Origin: CAZHZT01 sp964537285
GTDB taxonomy: Bacteria; Bacteroidota; Bacteroidia; Chitinophagales; Saprospiraceae
Reading direction: 5' to 3'
DNA length: 52,834 nt
NCBI GenBank assembly: GCA_964537285.1
Contig: CAZHZT010000028.1
Location: 1-52,834 of the forward strand
Shown: positions 23,403-31,479 of the stretch, in pieces
Layout of the letters: each line of letters begins with the position of its first letter
How positions within the stretch are numbered: position 1 is the stretch's first letter
Notes under the pieces: generated by a model
What the model was told of the DNA's origin: nothing
What the model saw: the letters and a program-made list of their open reading frames with translations, nothing else
Databases searched by the model: none
Translations under genes and position numbers: made by a program

Positions 23403-24995
23403 TCAATGCTCTTCTTCCCGGTAACTAATCACCCACAAGCCTAAAAATGTTAATATTCCAGTAACAGCAAGCACTAAAAAGCCCAGTGTTAATCCACCCA
23501 ATAAATAAGGAGCGAACAAATTGAAAATATACGAAAGTACGGGAGCACCCAGGCAAACCACCCAGACCCACTTATCGTAAATTTTGTATTGGGTAAATAT
23601 CCCAAACGCAAATAATCCTAAAAGTGGGCCATAGGTATAACCGGCAACTTTAAATAAAATGGTTATGACGGCATCATTACTTGATGCTCTCAGCCCCAGG
23701 ATAATCAAAAATATTAGAATAGAAAAGCCAAAGTGAACGATGAAACGCGTTCGCTTTTTACTTTTTTCGTCTTTTTCACTTTTTTCAAACCCTAAAAAGT
23801 CTACACAAAAAGAGGTGGTCAGAGAAGTAAGGGCTGAATCAGCACTTGAGTAAGCAGCTGCGATCAACCCAAGGATAAAAATAATTCCGGTGGCGGGAGG
23901 AAGGTGTTCAAAAACGAGAAGGGGATAATACTGGTCTGTTAATACCTTTACTTTTGAGGTGAGTTCAATATTCTCTACATCAGGGGTTACTCCTATTGAA
24001 GACCCAAAGAGGTATAAAAGGGCTCCCAGAGTCAGAAAAAGCAGATTAACAAAAACAAGGACTATACTAAAACTGATCATATTGGTTTGGGATTGACGCA
24101 GCGTTTTACAGCTTAAGTTTTTCTGCATCATATCCTGATCCAGGCCTGTCATTACAATAGTGATCAATGCTCCGCTGATAAACTGTTTGAAGAAATTATT
24201 GGGATCAGACCAGGCATTTTCAAAGAAGAAGATTTGAGAGTAATCGCTCTTTCTTACCATTGTAACAAGATCTCCGATATTCATATTCATTTGTTTTCCG
24301 ATGGCCAGAATGGTCAAAACAACGGCGACAAGCATGAAAAGGGTTTGAAGCGTATCTGTCCAGACAATGGTTTTGATCCCTCCCCGGAAAGTGTATACCC
24401 AAATGAGTGCGATAGTAACCATTACCGTTAATCCAAAGGATATGTTCATTGGACCCAATACGAATTTGTGGAGTACGATAGCTACCAGGAAAAGCCTTAA
24501 AGAAGCTCCTAAGGTTCGGGATAACAGAAAGAAAAATGCACCGGACTTGTAGGAGCGTTCTCCGAATCGCTTGTTGAGGTAGGTGTAGATAGAGGTAAGT
24601 TGCATCCGGTAGTACAAAGGCAATAAAACGAAGGTTATGAACATATACCCCAGGAGATATCCGAAAACCACCTGCATGTAGGAGAAAGAAATATTGAGCC
24701 TTCTGGTTGATTCGCCTGTTAGTTCTCCCATGAGCTCCGGTGTAGCTCCTACGGCACCAGGAATGGAGATAAAAGTTACTCCTGAGAGTGAGGCGCCGAT
24801 CATTCCGAAAGCTACGAGATACCAGGGGGATTGCCTGCCAGCTAAGAAAAAGATTTCATTGCGTTCATCCCTGCCGGTGAGAAACGAAATAACTAAGAGG
24901 AGTAAAAAGTATGCGGCAATAACTCCGAGAATTAAGCCGGGCGTAAGGGTTTGTGGCATAGTATCGTGCATTCTGCTTATTGCAATAGAAAGCAA
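23403..24995 (-). CDS. Sodium:solute symporter (SSS family)
   Basis: A 530-residue inner-membrane transporter with about 13 hydrophobic segments, driving solute uptake with the sodium gradient. Family features are FLAGRQSPWYLVAFGMIGASLSGVTF early, FRGGIKTIVWTDTLQTLFML in the middle, and GLIAAAYSSADSALTSLTTSF, the well-known SSS motif, in TM9. The substrate is unknown. The ATG at 24995 gives the longest form, but ATGs at 24971 and 24959 (MPQTLTPGLILG) are plausible: a possible -7 element TAGTTTTG reads leftward at 25000-24993, overlapping the first ATG. Directly upstream of scpA. Confidence 0.9.
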   Translation of the reverse strand: MLSIAISRMHDTMPQTLTPGLILGVIAAYFLLLLVISFLTGRDERNEIFFLAGRQSPWYLVAFGMIGASLSGVTFISIPGAVGATPELMGELTGESTRRLNISFSYMQVVFGYLLGYMFITFVLLPLYYRMQLTSIYTYLNKRFGERSYKSGAFFFLLSRTLGASLRLFLVAIVLHKFVLGPMNISFGLTVMVTIALIWVYTFRGGIKTIVWTDTLQTLFMLVAVVLTILAIGKQMNMNIGDLVTMVRKSDYSQIFFFENAWSDPNNFFKQFISGALITIVMTGLDQDMMQKNLSCKTLRQSQTNMISFSIVLVFVNLLFLTLGALLYLFGSSIGVTPDVENIELTSKVKVLTDQYYPLLVFEHLPPATGIIFILGLIAAAYSSADSALTSLTTSFCVDFLGFEKSEKDEKSKKRTRFIVHFGFSILIFLIILGLRASSNDAVITILFKVAGYTYGPLLGLFAFGIFTQYKIYDKWVWVVCLGAPVLSYIFNLFAPYLLGGLTLGFLVLAVTGILTFLGLWVISYREEEH

Positions 24996-25057
24996 AACTA
25001 ATAAAATGCCACGTTTTTGAAGAAAATCTTTTTGTTAGGGATCAGGAAAATAATACC

Positions 25058-25199
25058 CTACCCATTTTACTTGTCCTTTTTTCCTCAGGCTGTGTTGGAA
25101 AGCCTCGCCGTACCTTTGGGTCCCGAAGGCATTCGGGACAAGTTATGCCTACGTTTTCCGCCTAGCCTGAGAAAAAATTACTTCGCAAAATTTGGGTAG
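25058..25199 (-). repeat. Family F inverted repeat, related to the core of family E
   Basis: Outer arms CTACCCA (25058-25064) and TGGGTAG (25193-25199), inner arms TTTTTCCTCAGGCT and AGCCTGAGAAAAA, and a central hairpin CCCGAAGGCATTCGGG. On the minus strand it contains AAAACGTAGGCATA and TACGGCGAGGCTTT, which also occur in the core of element E at 9144-9173. It is non-coding and lies upstream of the symporter gene. Confidence 0.65.
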
Positions 25200-25221
25200 C
25201 TTATTAATTGCCTAATCCCTT

Positions 25222-25283
25222 AATCGAATGCCATTATTTGTTGCAGGTGCGGCCGCACCTGCAACAAATAATGGCATTCGATT
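25222..25283. terminator. Perfect 62-bp palindrome after the flavoprotein gene
   Basis: AATCGAATGCCATTATTTG continues to the centre GCGGCCGC and is mirrored exactly on the other side. It starts 7 bases after the stop of the minus-strand response-regulator/flavoprotein gene. The position suggests a terminator, but there is only a short T-run. No second copy is in the window. Confidence 0.75.
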
Positions 25284-25289
25284 GCTTTT

Positions 25290-26960
25290 CTATACTTCAG
25301 ATAAGTAGGAATGCACAAATTTAATCGCCATAGCTCCTTCTCCTACGGAAGAAGCGACACGAGCCATGGAGCCAGAGCGTACATCTCCTGCTGCAAAAAC
25401 CCCGGGAATACTCGTTTCTAGTAATAGAGGTTCCCTTTCTTTTTTCCAGGTCTTTTTGAAATGCTCATCCAGGACTACGTCCTTGCCCGTTTTAATAAAT
25501 CCTTTTTGATTGCGGAATATCGAATCACCTAACCACTCCGTGTAAGGTCGGGCACCAATAAAAATGAAAAGGGCATCAGCGGGAACTCTCTCAGTGGATT
25601 GATCGTCAAGGTTTTCAATTACTATACAATCCAGCTTATCTTCGCCTATGGCTTCCACTACTTGCCTGCGGCCCTGAACTTCAATGTTTTCTATTCCGTT
25701 AATTTGATCGATTAAGTAGGAAGACATGCTTGATTTCAAGCTTGGTTTACGAATAAGAATCGTTACTTTCTCAGCAAATTGGGCGAGGTAGACGGCTCCT
25801 TGGCCAGCGGAATTTCCACCACCTACGATATATACTTTCTTGTTTTTACAGGAACGAGCCTCTGTAGTGGCGGCACCATAATAAACACCTGCACCTGTAA
25901 AATTATCTGCCCCTTTGGCCGGAAGCTTTCTATAATCTACGCCAGTAGTAATCACGACGGCTTTCGAATTAATCTTTTTACCATCTGCAAAAGTGAGTTC
26001 TTTGTAGCCATCTTTGATTTGAATTCCCTGAACTTCCTGGGGCATAAGAAACTCTACACCAAATCGTTTGGCTTGTGCTACTGCCCTTCTGGATAATTCA
26101 GCTCCGCTCAAACCGCTGGGGAACCCGAGGTAGTTTTCAATACGGGAGCTGGTTCCTGCCTGTCCGCCCGGTGCTCTGCGCTCGATTAGTACTGTTTTCA
26201 AGCCTTCGGAGCCTCCGTAAACCGAAGCTCCCAATCCTGCGGGGCCGGCACCGATGATAGCCACGTCATACATGTCGGATTTTGCTTGCAGGCTCAGTTC
26301 CGTTTTGGCGGCAATATCTGCAACTTTTGGGTTGGAAAGCGTGGTGCCGTCTTCAAAAATAACAAATGGCAAATCTTTGGTGGCTTGTTGGTGAAGATCC
26401 AAAAGCTCTTGTGCATTAGCACTGGTTTCTACATCCAGCCACTGATACGGGATAAGATTTCCGGCAAGAAAATCTTTAATAGCATGGGATTTGGGAGAAT
26501 ATTGGTAACCAATGACCTTTATTCCGGTAAACGGCGGGATATACTCCGCTTCCCATTTATCTAAAAGGTCATCAAGGACAGGATAGAGCTTTTCTTCAGG
26601 CGGATTCCAGGGTTTGGTGAGATAGTAATCGAGCTGTACATCATTGATGGCTTTAATAGCGGCATCAATGTCTGAATAGGCTGTTAACAGAATGAGGCCG
26701 GCTTCGGGATAAAAGGTTTTAGCTTTTTCTAAAAATTCCACGCCCAGCATCTCAGGCATGCGTTGATCGGAAATGAACATAGCAATTTCATCTCCTCGCT
26801 TTTTTAATTCTTCCAGTGAATTAAGTGCTTCATTGGCTGATTCTGTGCTAACAATGCGATAAGATGCTTTATATTTATTCCTCAGGTCTCGCCTCAAAGA
26901 TCGTAATACCTGAGGGTCATCATCAACGGATAATATGATGGGTTTTTTTTCTGTCGCCAT
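25290..26960 (-). CDS. Response regulator fused to a thioredoxin-reductase-like flavoprotein
   Basis: I set the start at 26960 (ATG, MATEKKPIILSVDDDP); the longer ORF to 27071 merely reads through element A8. The 556-residue product has a receiver domain (about 7-135) with acidic D13-D15, phosphoacceptor D65 in ISDQRMP, T93 and K116. A glutaredoxin/thioredoxin-like segment follows (about 146-225, KVIGYQYSPKSHAIKDFL). The last part is a thioredoxin-reductase-like domain with the FAD motif IIGAGPAG (235-242) and NAD(P)H motif GGGNSAG (380-386). The redox CxxC of true thioredoxin reductases is missing: the region reads YYGAATTEARSC. It probably oxidises NAD(P)H under control of phosphorylation, with the adjacent kinase as partner. 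Confidence 0.88.
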   Translation of the reverse strand: MATEKKPIILSVDDDPQVLRSLRRDLRNKYKASYRIVSTESANEALNSLEELKKRGDEIAMFISDQRMPEMLGVEFLEKAKTFYPEAGLILLTAYSDIDAAIKAINDVQLDYYLTKPWNPPEEKLYPVLDDLLDKWEAEYIPPFTGIKVIGYQYSPKSHAIKDFLAGNLIPYQWLDVETSANAQELLDLHQQATKDLPFVIFEDGTTLSNPKVADIAAKTELSLQAKSDMYDVAIIGAGPAGLGASVYGGSEGLKTVLIERRAPGGQAGTSSRIENYLGFPSGLSGAELSRRAVAQAKRFGVEFLMPQEVQGIQIKDGYKELTFADGKKINSKAVVITTGVDYRKLPAKGADNFTGAGVYYGAATTEARSCKNKKVYIVGGGNSAGQGAVYLAQFAEKVTILIRKPSLKSSMSSYLIDQINGIENIEVQGRRQVVEAIGEDKLDCIVIENLDDQSTERVPADALFIFIGARPYTEWLGDSIFRNQKGFIKTGKDVVLDEHFKKTWKKEREPLLLETSIPGVFAAGDVRSGSMARVASSVGEGAMAIKFVHSYLSEV

Positions 26961-26992
26961 GACTTTAAAGGTTAATTGTATCAATATTATTT

Positions 26993-27102
26993 GGTTCTTT
27001 GACATAAATTGTGATAAAATGGAGTTTAAAATTATAATCCCTGAAGCACTAGGGCATTCAGGTTTTATCATTTTTCAACTCCACACAATTTGTCAAAGAA
27101 CG
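26993..27102 (+). mobile_element. Family A element, copy A8, inside a kinase/regulator operon
   Basis: A 110-bp palindrome with ends GGTTCTTTGAC and GTCAAAGAACG, flanked by the perfect 8-bp repeat TATTATTT at 26985-26992 and 27103-27110. It separates the sensor-kinase gene from its regulator gene, and the kinase stop (27105-27107) lies within the duplicated target. The loop carries CCTGAAGCACTAG (27040-27052), the complement of the family G terminus. Confidence 0.92.
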
Positions 27103-27104
27103 TA

Positions 27105-28520
27105 TTATTTTTCAATGGGAATACAAACAGTAAACTTCGTACCTTTTCCTTCTTCTGACTCTACCTCTACCTTTCCTCGGTGCCTGTCCACAATTCTTTT
27201 AACAATGTCCAATCCCATTCCGGTACCTTTCCCCAGGGGTTTGGTGGTAAAGAAAGGTTCAAAGATATTGTTTTTTACTTCTTCAGGAATGCCGCTTCCA
27301 TTGTCGGCAATATCAATTTTTACGAACTCCCTGTCTTTATAGGTTTTTATGGACAGTTGACCGTTTTTCTCCATTGCGTCCAAGGCATTGTCAATGAGGT
27401 TTGTCCAAACCTGGTTGAGTTCACCGGCAAATGCTTTCATTTTGGGAATGTTATCGTCGAGTTCTTTGACGATATTAATACCCTTTTGTTTGAACTTATG
27501 TTTTAGCATAATAACGGTGCTTCGGATACCGTCGTGAATGTTTATAAAGTCTTTATCTTTTGCTTTATCCATGTGAGAATAATCCTTAACGGAGCGAACG
27601 AGTTTTTCGATCCTGTCTGCGGATTCCTGGATTTCGTTAACTAATCTTTCAAGATTAAGTGTACTTGCAACCCATCTAAGAATTGGAGAAAGGGTTTTAC
27701 CTTTTATGGTCTCCTTAAATTTTTCAAGGTCATCGGGGCCAAGCGCAAAATCTACAAATATTTCAGCTAAATCATCCGCAAAATCTATATCATTTTCTTC
27801 TAACCAATCCAGGACATCATCTGTTGCTTCTTCTTTTTCCATCATTGAAAGGTTCTCAGAAGCGCCCATGTTTTTCAACTTAGAGAACAGTATTTCATTG
27901 ACTTTGTCTGTCTGTTCTTCTGTTACGCGCATGGTGACTACTTTCTTGAACTTTTCGGGAGAAGCATGCACCTGGCTATGCAGTTCTGCAGCGCTGCGTA
28001 CCATTGCAGAGGCTGGGTTGTTGAGCTCATGGGCAAGGCCTGCGGCCATACGACCCAAGGCCATAAGTTTTTCGTTTTGGGTACGCATCGTGGTAAAATG
28101 CCGGACTCTGTTGACCATATTACTGACAAGAACGCCCGTCAGGTCATAGCACTCACAAGTCATTGGTTTAAAAAAGTCTTTATGTAGAGTAAAAACGAAG
28201 GAATCTCTGAGAGCTATTCCAAAGCCGTTGGTCTTTGACATTCTTGAATAAGGGAGTACGCCGGTGATTTCCCCTGTAGCCAATTGGCCTAATTCAAGCC
28301 ATTCACCTTTTTGTTGGAAACGGATGACCAGATCTCCGTCGATAACGATGAAAAGATGGTCTGCAGGGTCATCCTTAATGAAGATATATTCTCCTTCTTC
28401 ATATTTTCTAAGCTCACCTCTGTCAGTAAGCCATTGAATTTGTTTTTCACTAATATCATGAAAGGGCGTAAATGATTTTATCTTGTGGGGAAGGTCGGAT
28501 GGTTTGTCAATTATTTCCAT
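27105..28520 (-). CDS. Sensor histidine kinase with N-terminal cyclic-nucleotide-binding-type domain
   Basis: A 471-residue protein without membrane segments. Residues 15-120 form a CRP-like cNMP-binding fold (GEYIFIKDDPADHLFIVIDGDLVIRF ... LATGEITGVLPYSRM). The HisKA-type phosphoacceptor is H164 in GLAHELNNPASAMV. The ATPase domain has the N box NLIDNALDAME, G1 DNGSGIP, F box FEPFFTTKPLGKGTGMGL, and ends GTKFTVCIPIE. The ligand of the sensor domain is unknown; typical cNMP phosphate-binding residues are not obvious. The downstream gene encodes a response regulator fused to a flavoprotein, and the pair is recurrent in Bacteroidota, so phosphotransfer between them is likely. Element A8 now lies between them. 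Confidence 0.9.
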   Translation of the reverse strand: MEIIDKPSDLPHKIKSFTPFHDISEKQIQWLTDRGELRKYEEGEYIFIKDDPADHLFIVIDGDLVIRFQQKGEWLELGQLATGEITGVLPYSRMSKTNGFGIALRDSFVFTLHKDFFKPMTCECYDLTGVLVSNMVNRVRHFTTMRTQNEKLMALGRMAAGLAHELNNPASAMVRSAAELHSQVHASPEKFKKVVTMRVTEEQTDKVNEILFSKLKNMGASENLSMMEKEEATDDVLDWLEENDIDFADDLAEIFVDFALGPDDLEKFKETIKGKTLSPILRWVASTLNLERLVNEIQESADRIEKLVRSVKDYSHMDKAKDKDFINIHDGIRSTVIMLKHKFKQKGINIVKELDDNIPKMKAFAGELNQVWTNLIDNALDAMEKNGQLSIKTYKDREFVKIDIADNGSGIPEEVKNNIFEPFFTTKPLGKGTGMGLDIVKRIVDRHRGKVEVESEEGKGTKFTVCIPIEK

Positions 28521-28605
28521 AGAAGTTGAATAGAAGGTTTAAGGAAAAGCAAGATACAGAATGAATTAATTTTTCTGCTGTTTTGTTTACTTTTTAGGAG
28601 AAAAA

Positions 28606-28681
28606 CTAGAATGTTTACAGACGATTGAGGACTAAAGTCTTTTAAAAGACTTTAGTCCTCAATCGTCTGTAAACATTCTAG
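28606..28681. repeat. Perfect 76-bp palindrome with CTAG ends
   Basis: CTAGAATGTTTACAGACG runs to a centre CTTTTAAAAG and is mirrored without mismatch for 38 bases per arm, starting and ending with CTAG. Its right end runs directly into a family G terminus (CTAGTGCTTCAGG, 28678-28690). It would form a very stable cruciform or RNA hairpin. There is no coding potential. Confidence 0.85.
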
Positions 28682-28728
28682 TGCTTCAGGAACTAAATCC
28701 TTGATAGCTTTAGAGGCGATTTTTGTGT
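28678..28728 (+). repeat. Partial family G element (left end)
   Basis: About 43 bases from CTAGTGCTTCAGGAACTAA through ATCCTTGATAGCTTTAGAGGCG match the left end of the 280-bp family G element at 43022. The right end is absent nearby. Confidence 0.75.
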
Positions 28729-28776
28729 TTGACATAAGATGTTTATTAGATTTTATTCATTGTATTGCCAAATCTT

Positions 28777-28784
28777 TAACTTTG
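28777..28784 (+). promoter_or_regulatory. Possible -7 promoter element upstream of the GT39-like gene
   Basis: TAACTTTG fits the Bacteroidota -7 consensus, but no TTTG or TTG lies at the standard distance upstream. If used, the transcript would run through repeat B3 into the gene at 29022. Confidence 0.35.
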
Positions 28785-28825
28785 CTGCGTGAATTACTAA
28801 ATTTTAAATATGCCCAGCTTTTTTC

Positions 28826-28996
28826 CAGCGATTCTCGCTTTGAAAAATGAACGCGCCTGCGGCGCGAAATTTCTTTGAGAGGGAGGCCCAAAGGGCTATT
28901 TTGCGAAGCAAAATAGCCCTTTGGGCCTCCCTCAAAAGAAAATATTGCCGCGAAGCGGCGTAAATTTGGTTTTGGATTTCCAAAACGAGAATTGCT
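28826..28996 (+). mobile_element. Family B structured repeat, most complete copy B3
   Basis: A 171-bp element with terminal inverted repeats CAGCGATTCTCGCTTTG and CAAAACGAGAATTGCTG. Internally it has GCGCCTGCGGCGC, a long perfect hairpin (GAGGGAGGCCCAAAGGGCTA and complement), CCGCGAAGCGG and TTTTGGATTTCCAAAA. Flanking 9-mers GCTTTTTTC (28817-28825) and GCTATTTTC (28997-29005) match at 8 of 9 positions. It ends 26 bases before the next start codon. Confidence 0.85.
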
Positions 28997-29021
28997 GGCT
29001 ATTTTCCATAGAATTAGATAG

Positions 29022-30833
29022 ATGAAAAACAAACTATCCTTTTATGCTTTCTTGATTGCAGCCTTTTCATTGGTTTTAGCTATTTTTTATTATCCAAAAT
29101 GGCAAAAAGCAGAAACAGAAGCAACCATCAGTTGGGATGTATCAGGTTATTATCTTTATTTACCAGCAATATTTATATATAAAGATGTAAAAAAGCTTGA
29201 ATTTCTGGAAGAAATAACTCGGAAATATTCTCCAGATCCCAACATGGATCAAGCGTTTCAGCACTCCAACGGAAATAAAATAATGAAATATTCTTTGGGG
29301 CAGGCAGTATCTTTCTCTCCTTTTTTCTTTATAGCTCATGCCTGGGCTTCCATAGATAGCCGATATCCTGCCGATGGTTTTTCATTTCCCTATCAATTCA
29401 TGATTAGCTTTGGAAGCCTTTTGGTGGCATTTCTGGGTATTTGGTTTCTGAGAAAAGTACTTCTCCGCTTCTTTAGAGATGAGGTAGTAGCTTTTACTCT
29501 TTTAGTTACCGTATTGGCCACCAACTATTTTGATTATGCTTCTATTACAGGAGCAATGACGCATAATTATGTTTTCACGATCTATAGTCTGTTGATTTTT
29601 TTTACTATTAAATTTTATGAAAGACCAACATTTACGAGAGCCGGAACTATTGGTTTTCTGGTTGGTCTGGCAGCCCTTACCCGGCCAACAGAGATTATTT
29701 CCTGTTTGATTCCTCTATTATGGGGTTTTGAAGGCATCTCAGTCAAAGGCATCAGTCGTAAGCTACAGTTTGTTTTCAAAGAAAACCTACTGAAAATCAT
29801 CTTTGCAGGAATAGTCTGTGGTTTGGTAGGGAGCCTACAATTGATTTACTGGAAAATTGCTGGTGGAGAATGGATTATTTATAGTTATGAAGATCAAGGT
29901 TTCAGTTGGTGGCGCCCTCATTTATTGAATGGTTTTTTTGCTTATAATAATGGTTGGTTGGTATACACACCAGCGATGGCTTTTGCATTGGTAGGGTTTA
30001 TCCCGCTTCTTTTTAAAAGTGCTAAGCTATTTTTACCAGTATTTGTATTCTCGGGATTATTTATTTACATCACTTTTGCCTGGGATATATGGTGGTACGG
30101 GGGTAGTTTGGGACAACGCGCGATGGTGCAGGCCTATCCTGTTCTTGCCATTTCGCTAGCTGCATTGATTGAATGGGTCTGGAAAACAAGTAAAATTTTA
30201 AAGTATTTGCTGGTTATCGTTTTCTCATTATTTGTGTATTACAATTTCTGGCTCACCTATCAAGCTCATTATGGAGGTCTTTATTTAGCGGGACAAATGA
30301 CGGGTAGTTTCTTTTGGAAAACTCTGGGAAAATACGAGGTTCCAAGGGATGTGTTTAAGTTTTTAGATACCGATGAGGAATATCCGGGGAACCCCAAAAA
30401 GGAAATATTACTTTACGAAAATGATTTCGAGAACGATTCCGCTTTGCTTTCTTGTGATCTTCCTCCAATAAATGGAAATTACTCTTATTGCCTGAATAAG
30501 GAAAATCAGTTCACTCCTATTTACTTTGCGTCATTACAAAGTGGAACGAGTAATTGGGTAAGGGGGGAAGCAACAGTTTGGAGTCCAACCAGAGAATACG
30601 ATATCTGGAAAATGGCCCTTTTCATCATCAGGCTTTACGATCAAGATAAAGAGGTAAAAGCTAAATTCATAAAGGTATATCGGCTATTGCATGCCAATGA
30701 AACCCGAAAAATTAATGTGGATATAAAGCTTCCGGATAATATTCCGGTAGACAAAGTTGGCGTATTTTTCTGGAACTTTGAAAGTAGCAACACCATTCTG
30801 GTAGATGATGTAAAAATTAAACAACTACAATAG
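29022..30833 (+). CDS. GT-C fold membrane glycosyltransferase-like protein (GT39-like)
   Basis: A 603-residue inner-membrane protein with about 11 hydrophobic segments up to residue 430 and an extracytoplasmic C-terminal domain of about 170 residues. The first large loop has an acidic motif (TISWDVSGYYLYLPAIF), as in polyprenyl-phosphate-sugar-dependent GT-C enzymes (ArnT/PMT type), and AALTRPTEI follows in a later segment. The C-terminal part (YENDFENDSALLSCDL ... VDDVKIKQL) looks like a beta-rich carbohydrate-binding-like fold. It probably transfers a sugar from a lipid carrier to an envelope acceptor. The start is 26 bases after repeat B3. The donor and acceptor are unknown. Confidence 0.75.
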   Translation: MKNKLSFYAFLIAAFSLVLAIFYYPKWQKAETEATISWDVSGYYLYLPAIFIYKDVKKLEFLEEITRKYSPDPNMDQAFQHSNGNKIMKYSLGQAVSFSPFFFIAHAWASIDSRYPADGFSFPYQFMISFGSLLVAFLGIWFLRKVLLRFFRDEVVAFTLLVTVLATNYFDYASITGAMTHNYVFTIYSLLIFFTIKFYERPTFTRAGTIGFLVGLAALTRPTEIISCLIPLLWGFEGISVKGISRKLQFVFKENLLKIIFAGIVCGLVGSLQLIYWKIAGGEWIIYSYEDQGFSWWRPHLLNGFFAYNNGWLVYTPAMAFALVGFIPLLFKSAKLFLPVFVFSGLFIYITFAWDIWWYGGSLGQRAMVQAYPVLAISLAALIEWVWKTSKILKYLLVIVFSLFVYYNFWLTYQAHYGGLYLAGQMTGSFFWKTLGKYEVPRDVFKFLDTDEEYPGNPKKEILLYENDFENDSALLSCDLPPINGNYSYCLNKENQFTPIYFASLQSGTSNWVRGEATVWSPTREYDIWKMALFIIRLYDQDKEVKAKFIKVYRLLHANETRKINVDIKLPDNIPVDKVGVFFWNFESSNTILVDDVKIKQLQ

Positions 30834-30839
30834 GCTTAG

Positions 30840-30858
30840 TACTCTGGAACCTAAGTTG
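30840..30858 (+). repeat. Solo family E end
   Basis: TACTCTGGAACCTAAGTTG matches the left terminus of the family E element (9075) at 17 of 19 bases, 6 bases after the stop of the preceding gene. No matching right end is nearby. Confidence 0.6.
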
Positions 30859-30874
30859 GGTTAAATAAGGGAAC

Positions 30875-30914
30875 CTACGGGAAAAGAGGCGCTACCGCGC
30901 CTCTTTTCCCGTAG
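30875..30914. terminator. Bidirectional terminator between convergent genes
   Basis: CTACGGGAAAAGAGGCG pairs with CGCCTCTTTTCCCGTAG across a 6-base loop. It covers the last codons and stop of the minus-strand gene (30892) and lies 42 bases after the stop of the plus-strand gene. Confidence 0.75.
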
Positions 30915-31479
30915 ACATAAACTTCTTCACCCAATCACCAAACGGTTTATCATTAACAAAAAGCTCTTGGAGAATGGCTTCTCCGTCTTTGATAGCAACA
31001 AAAGCACATGGAGTATTAATGCTATCGCGAAGGATAGATAATTTTTTACTTTCTAAATTGGTCAAATCGTATTCCTCGAGATAGAATTGATCAAAGGGAA
31101 AGTCGACGATTATCCTGGGTTTCTTTTTATCATTGATGTGCAGAATCTGAGTGGTCAGGAAGGCATCTTCATTTTGGGGAGGTTCCTTCAAGAGCTTTTC
31201 AATCACTGCGAAGCCATCAGTATCATTAGAAAAAAGAACGTGAACCGTTTCATTTACCTTCCATATTCGGCGCTTTCTGACTTTAATGGAGTTGTCTTTG
31301 AAGGATAGTTTCAGGTACTTTGCATTTTTATCAATGGAAGAGATCGGGTCGGTTCTGAATTTCAGCTTTTCCCCATTTTTTATAATGTGTTGCCTATGGA
31401 GAACCATTTGGGCGGGAACTCCAAGTTGAATTATAGCAATAATAATAAAAGCAGGGAGGAGAAAACGTTTAAAATCCAT
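30892..31479 (-). CDS. GDYXXLXY-like membrane-anchored protein
   Basis: A 195-residue protein with a single N-terminal hydrophobic segment (about 5-22, LLPAFIIIAIIQLGVPAQMV), followed by a periplasmic domain. The segment RTDPISSIDKNAKYLKLSF corresponds to the GDYXXLXY signature (usually DPRDPFRGDYxxLxY), with GDY changed to AKY, so it is a divergent member. Its start overlaps the end of the DUF2157-like gene by 11 bases. That pairing of a DUF2157 membrane protein with a GDYXXLXY protein is common in bacteria. The function of the pair is unknown. Confidence 0.7.
   Translation of the reverse strand: MDFKRFLLPAFIIIAIIQLGVPAQMVLHRQHIIKNGEKLKFRTDPISSIDKNAKYLKLSFKDNSIKVRKRRIWKVNETVHVLFSNDTDGFAVIEKLLKEPPQNEDAFLTTQILHINDKKKPRIIVDFPFDQFYLEEYDLTNLESKKLSILRDSINTPCAFVAIKDGEAILQELFVNDKPFGDWVKKFMSTGKEAR

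Noticed and set aside
26961..27071. N-terminal extension of the response-regulator/flavoprotein starting at 27071
   Set aside because: The extra residues are a translation of family A element A8; the receiver domain begins properly with the ATG at 26960.
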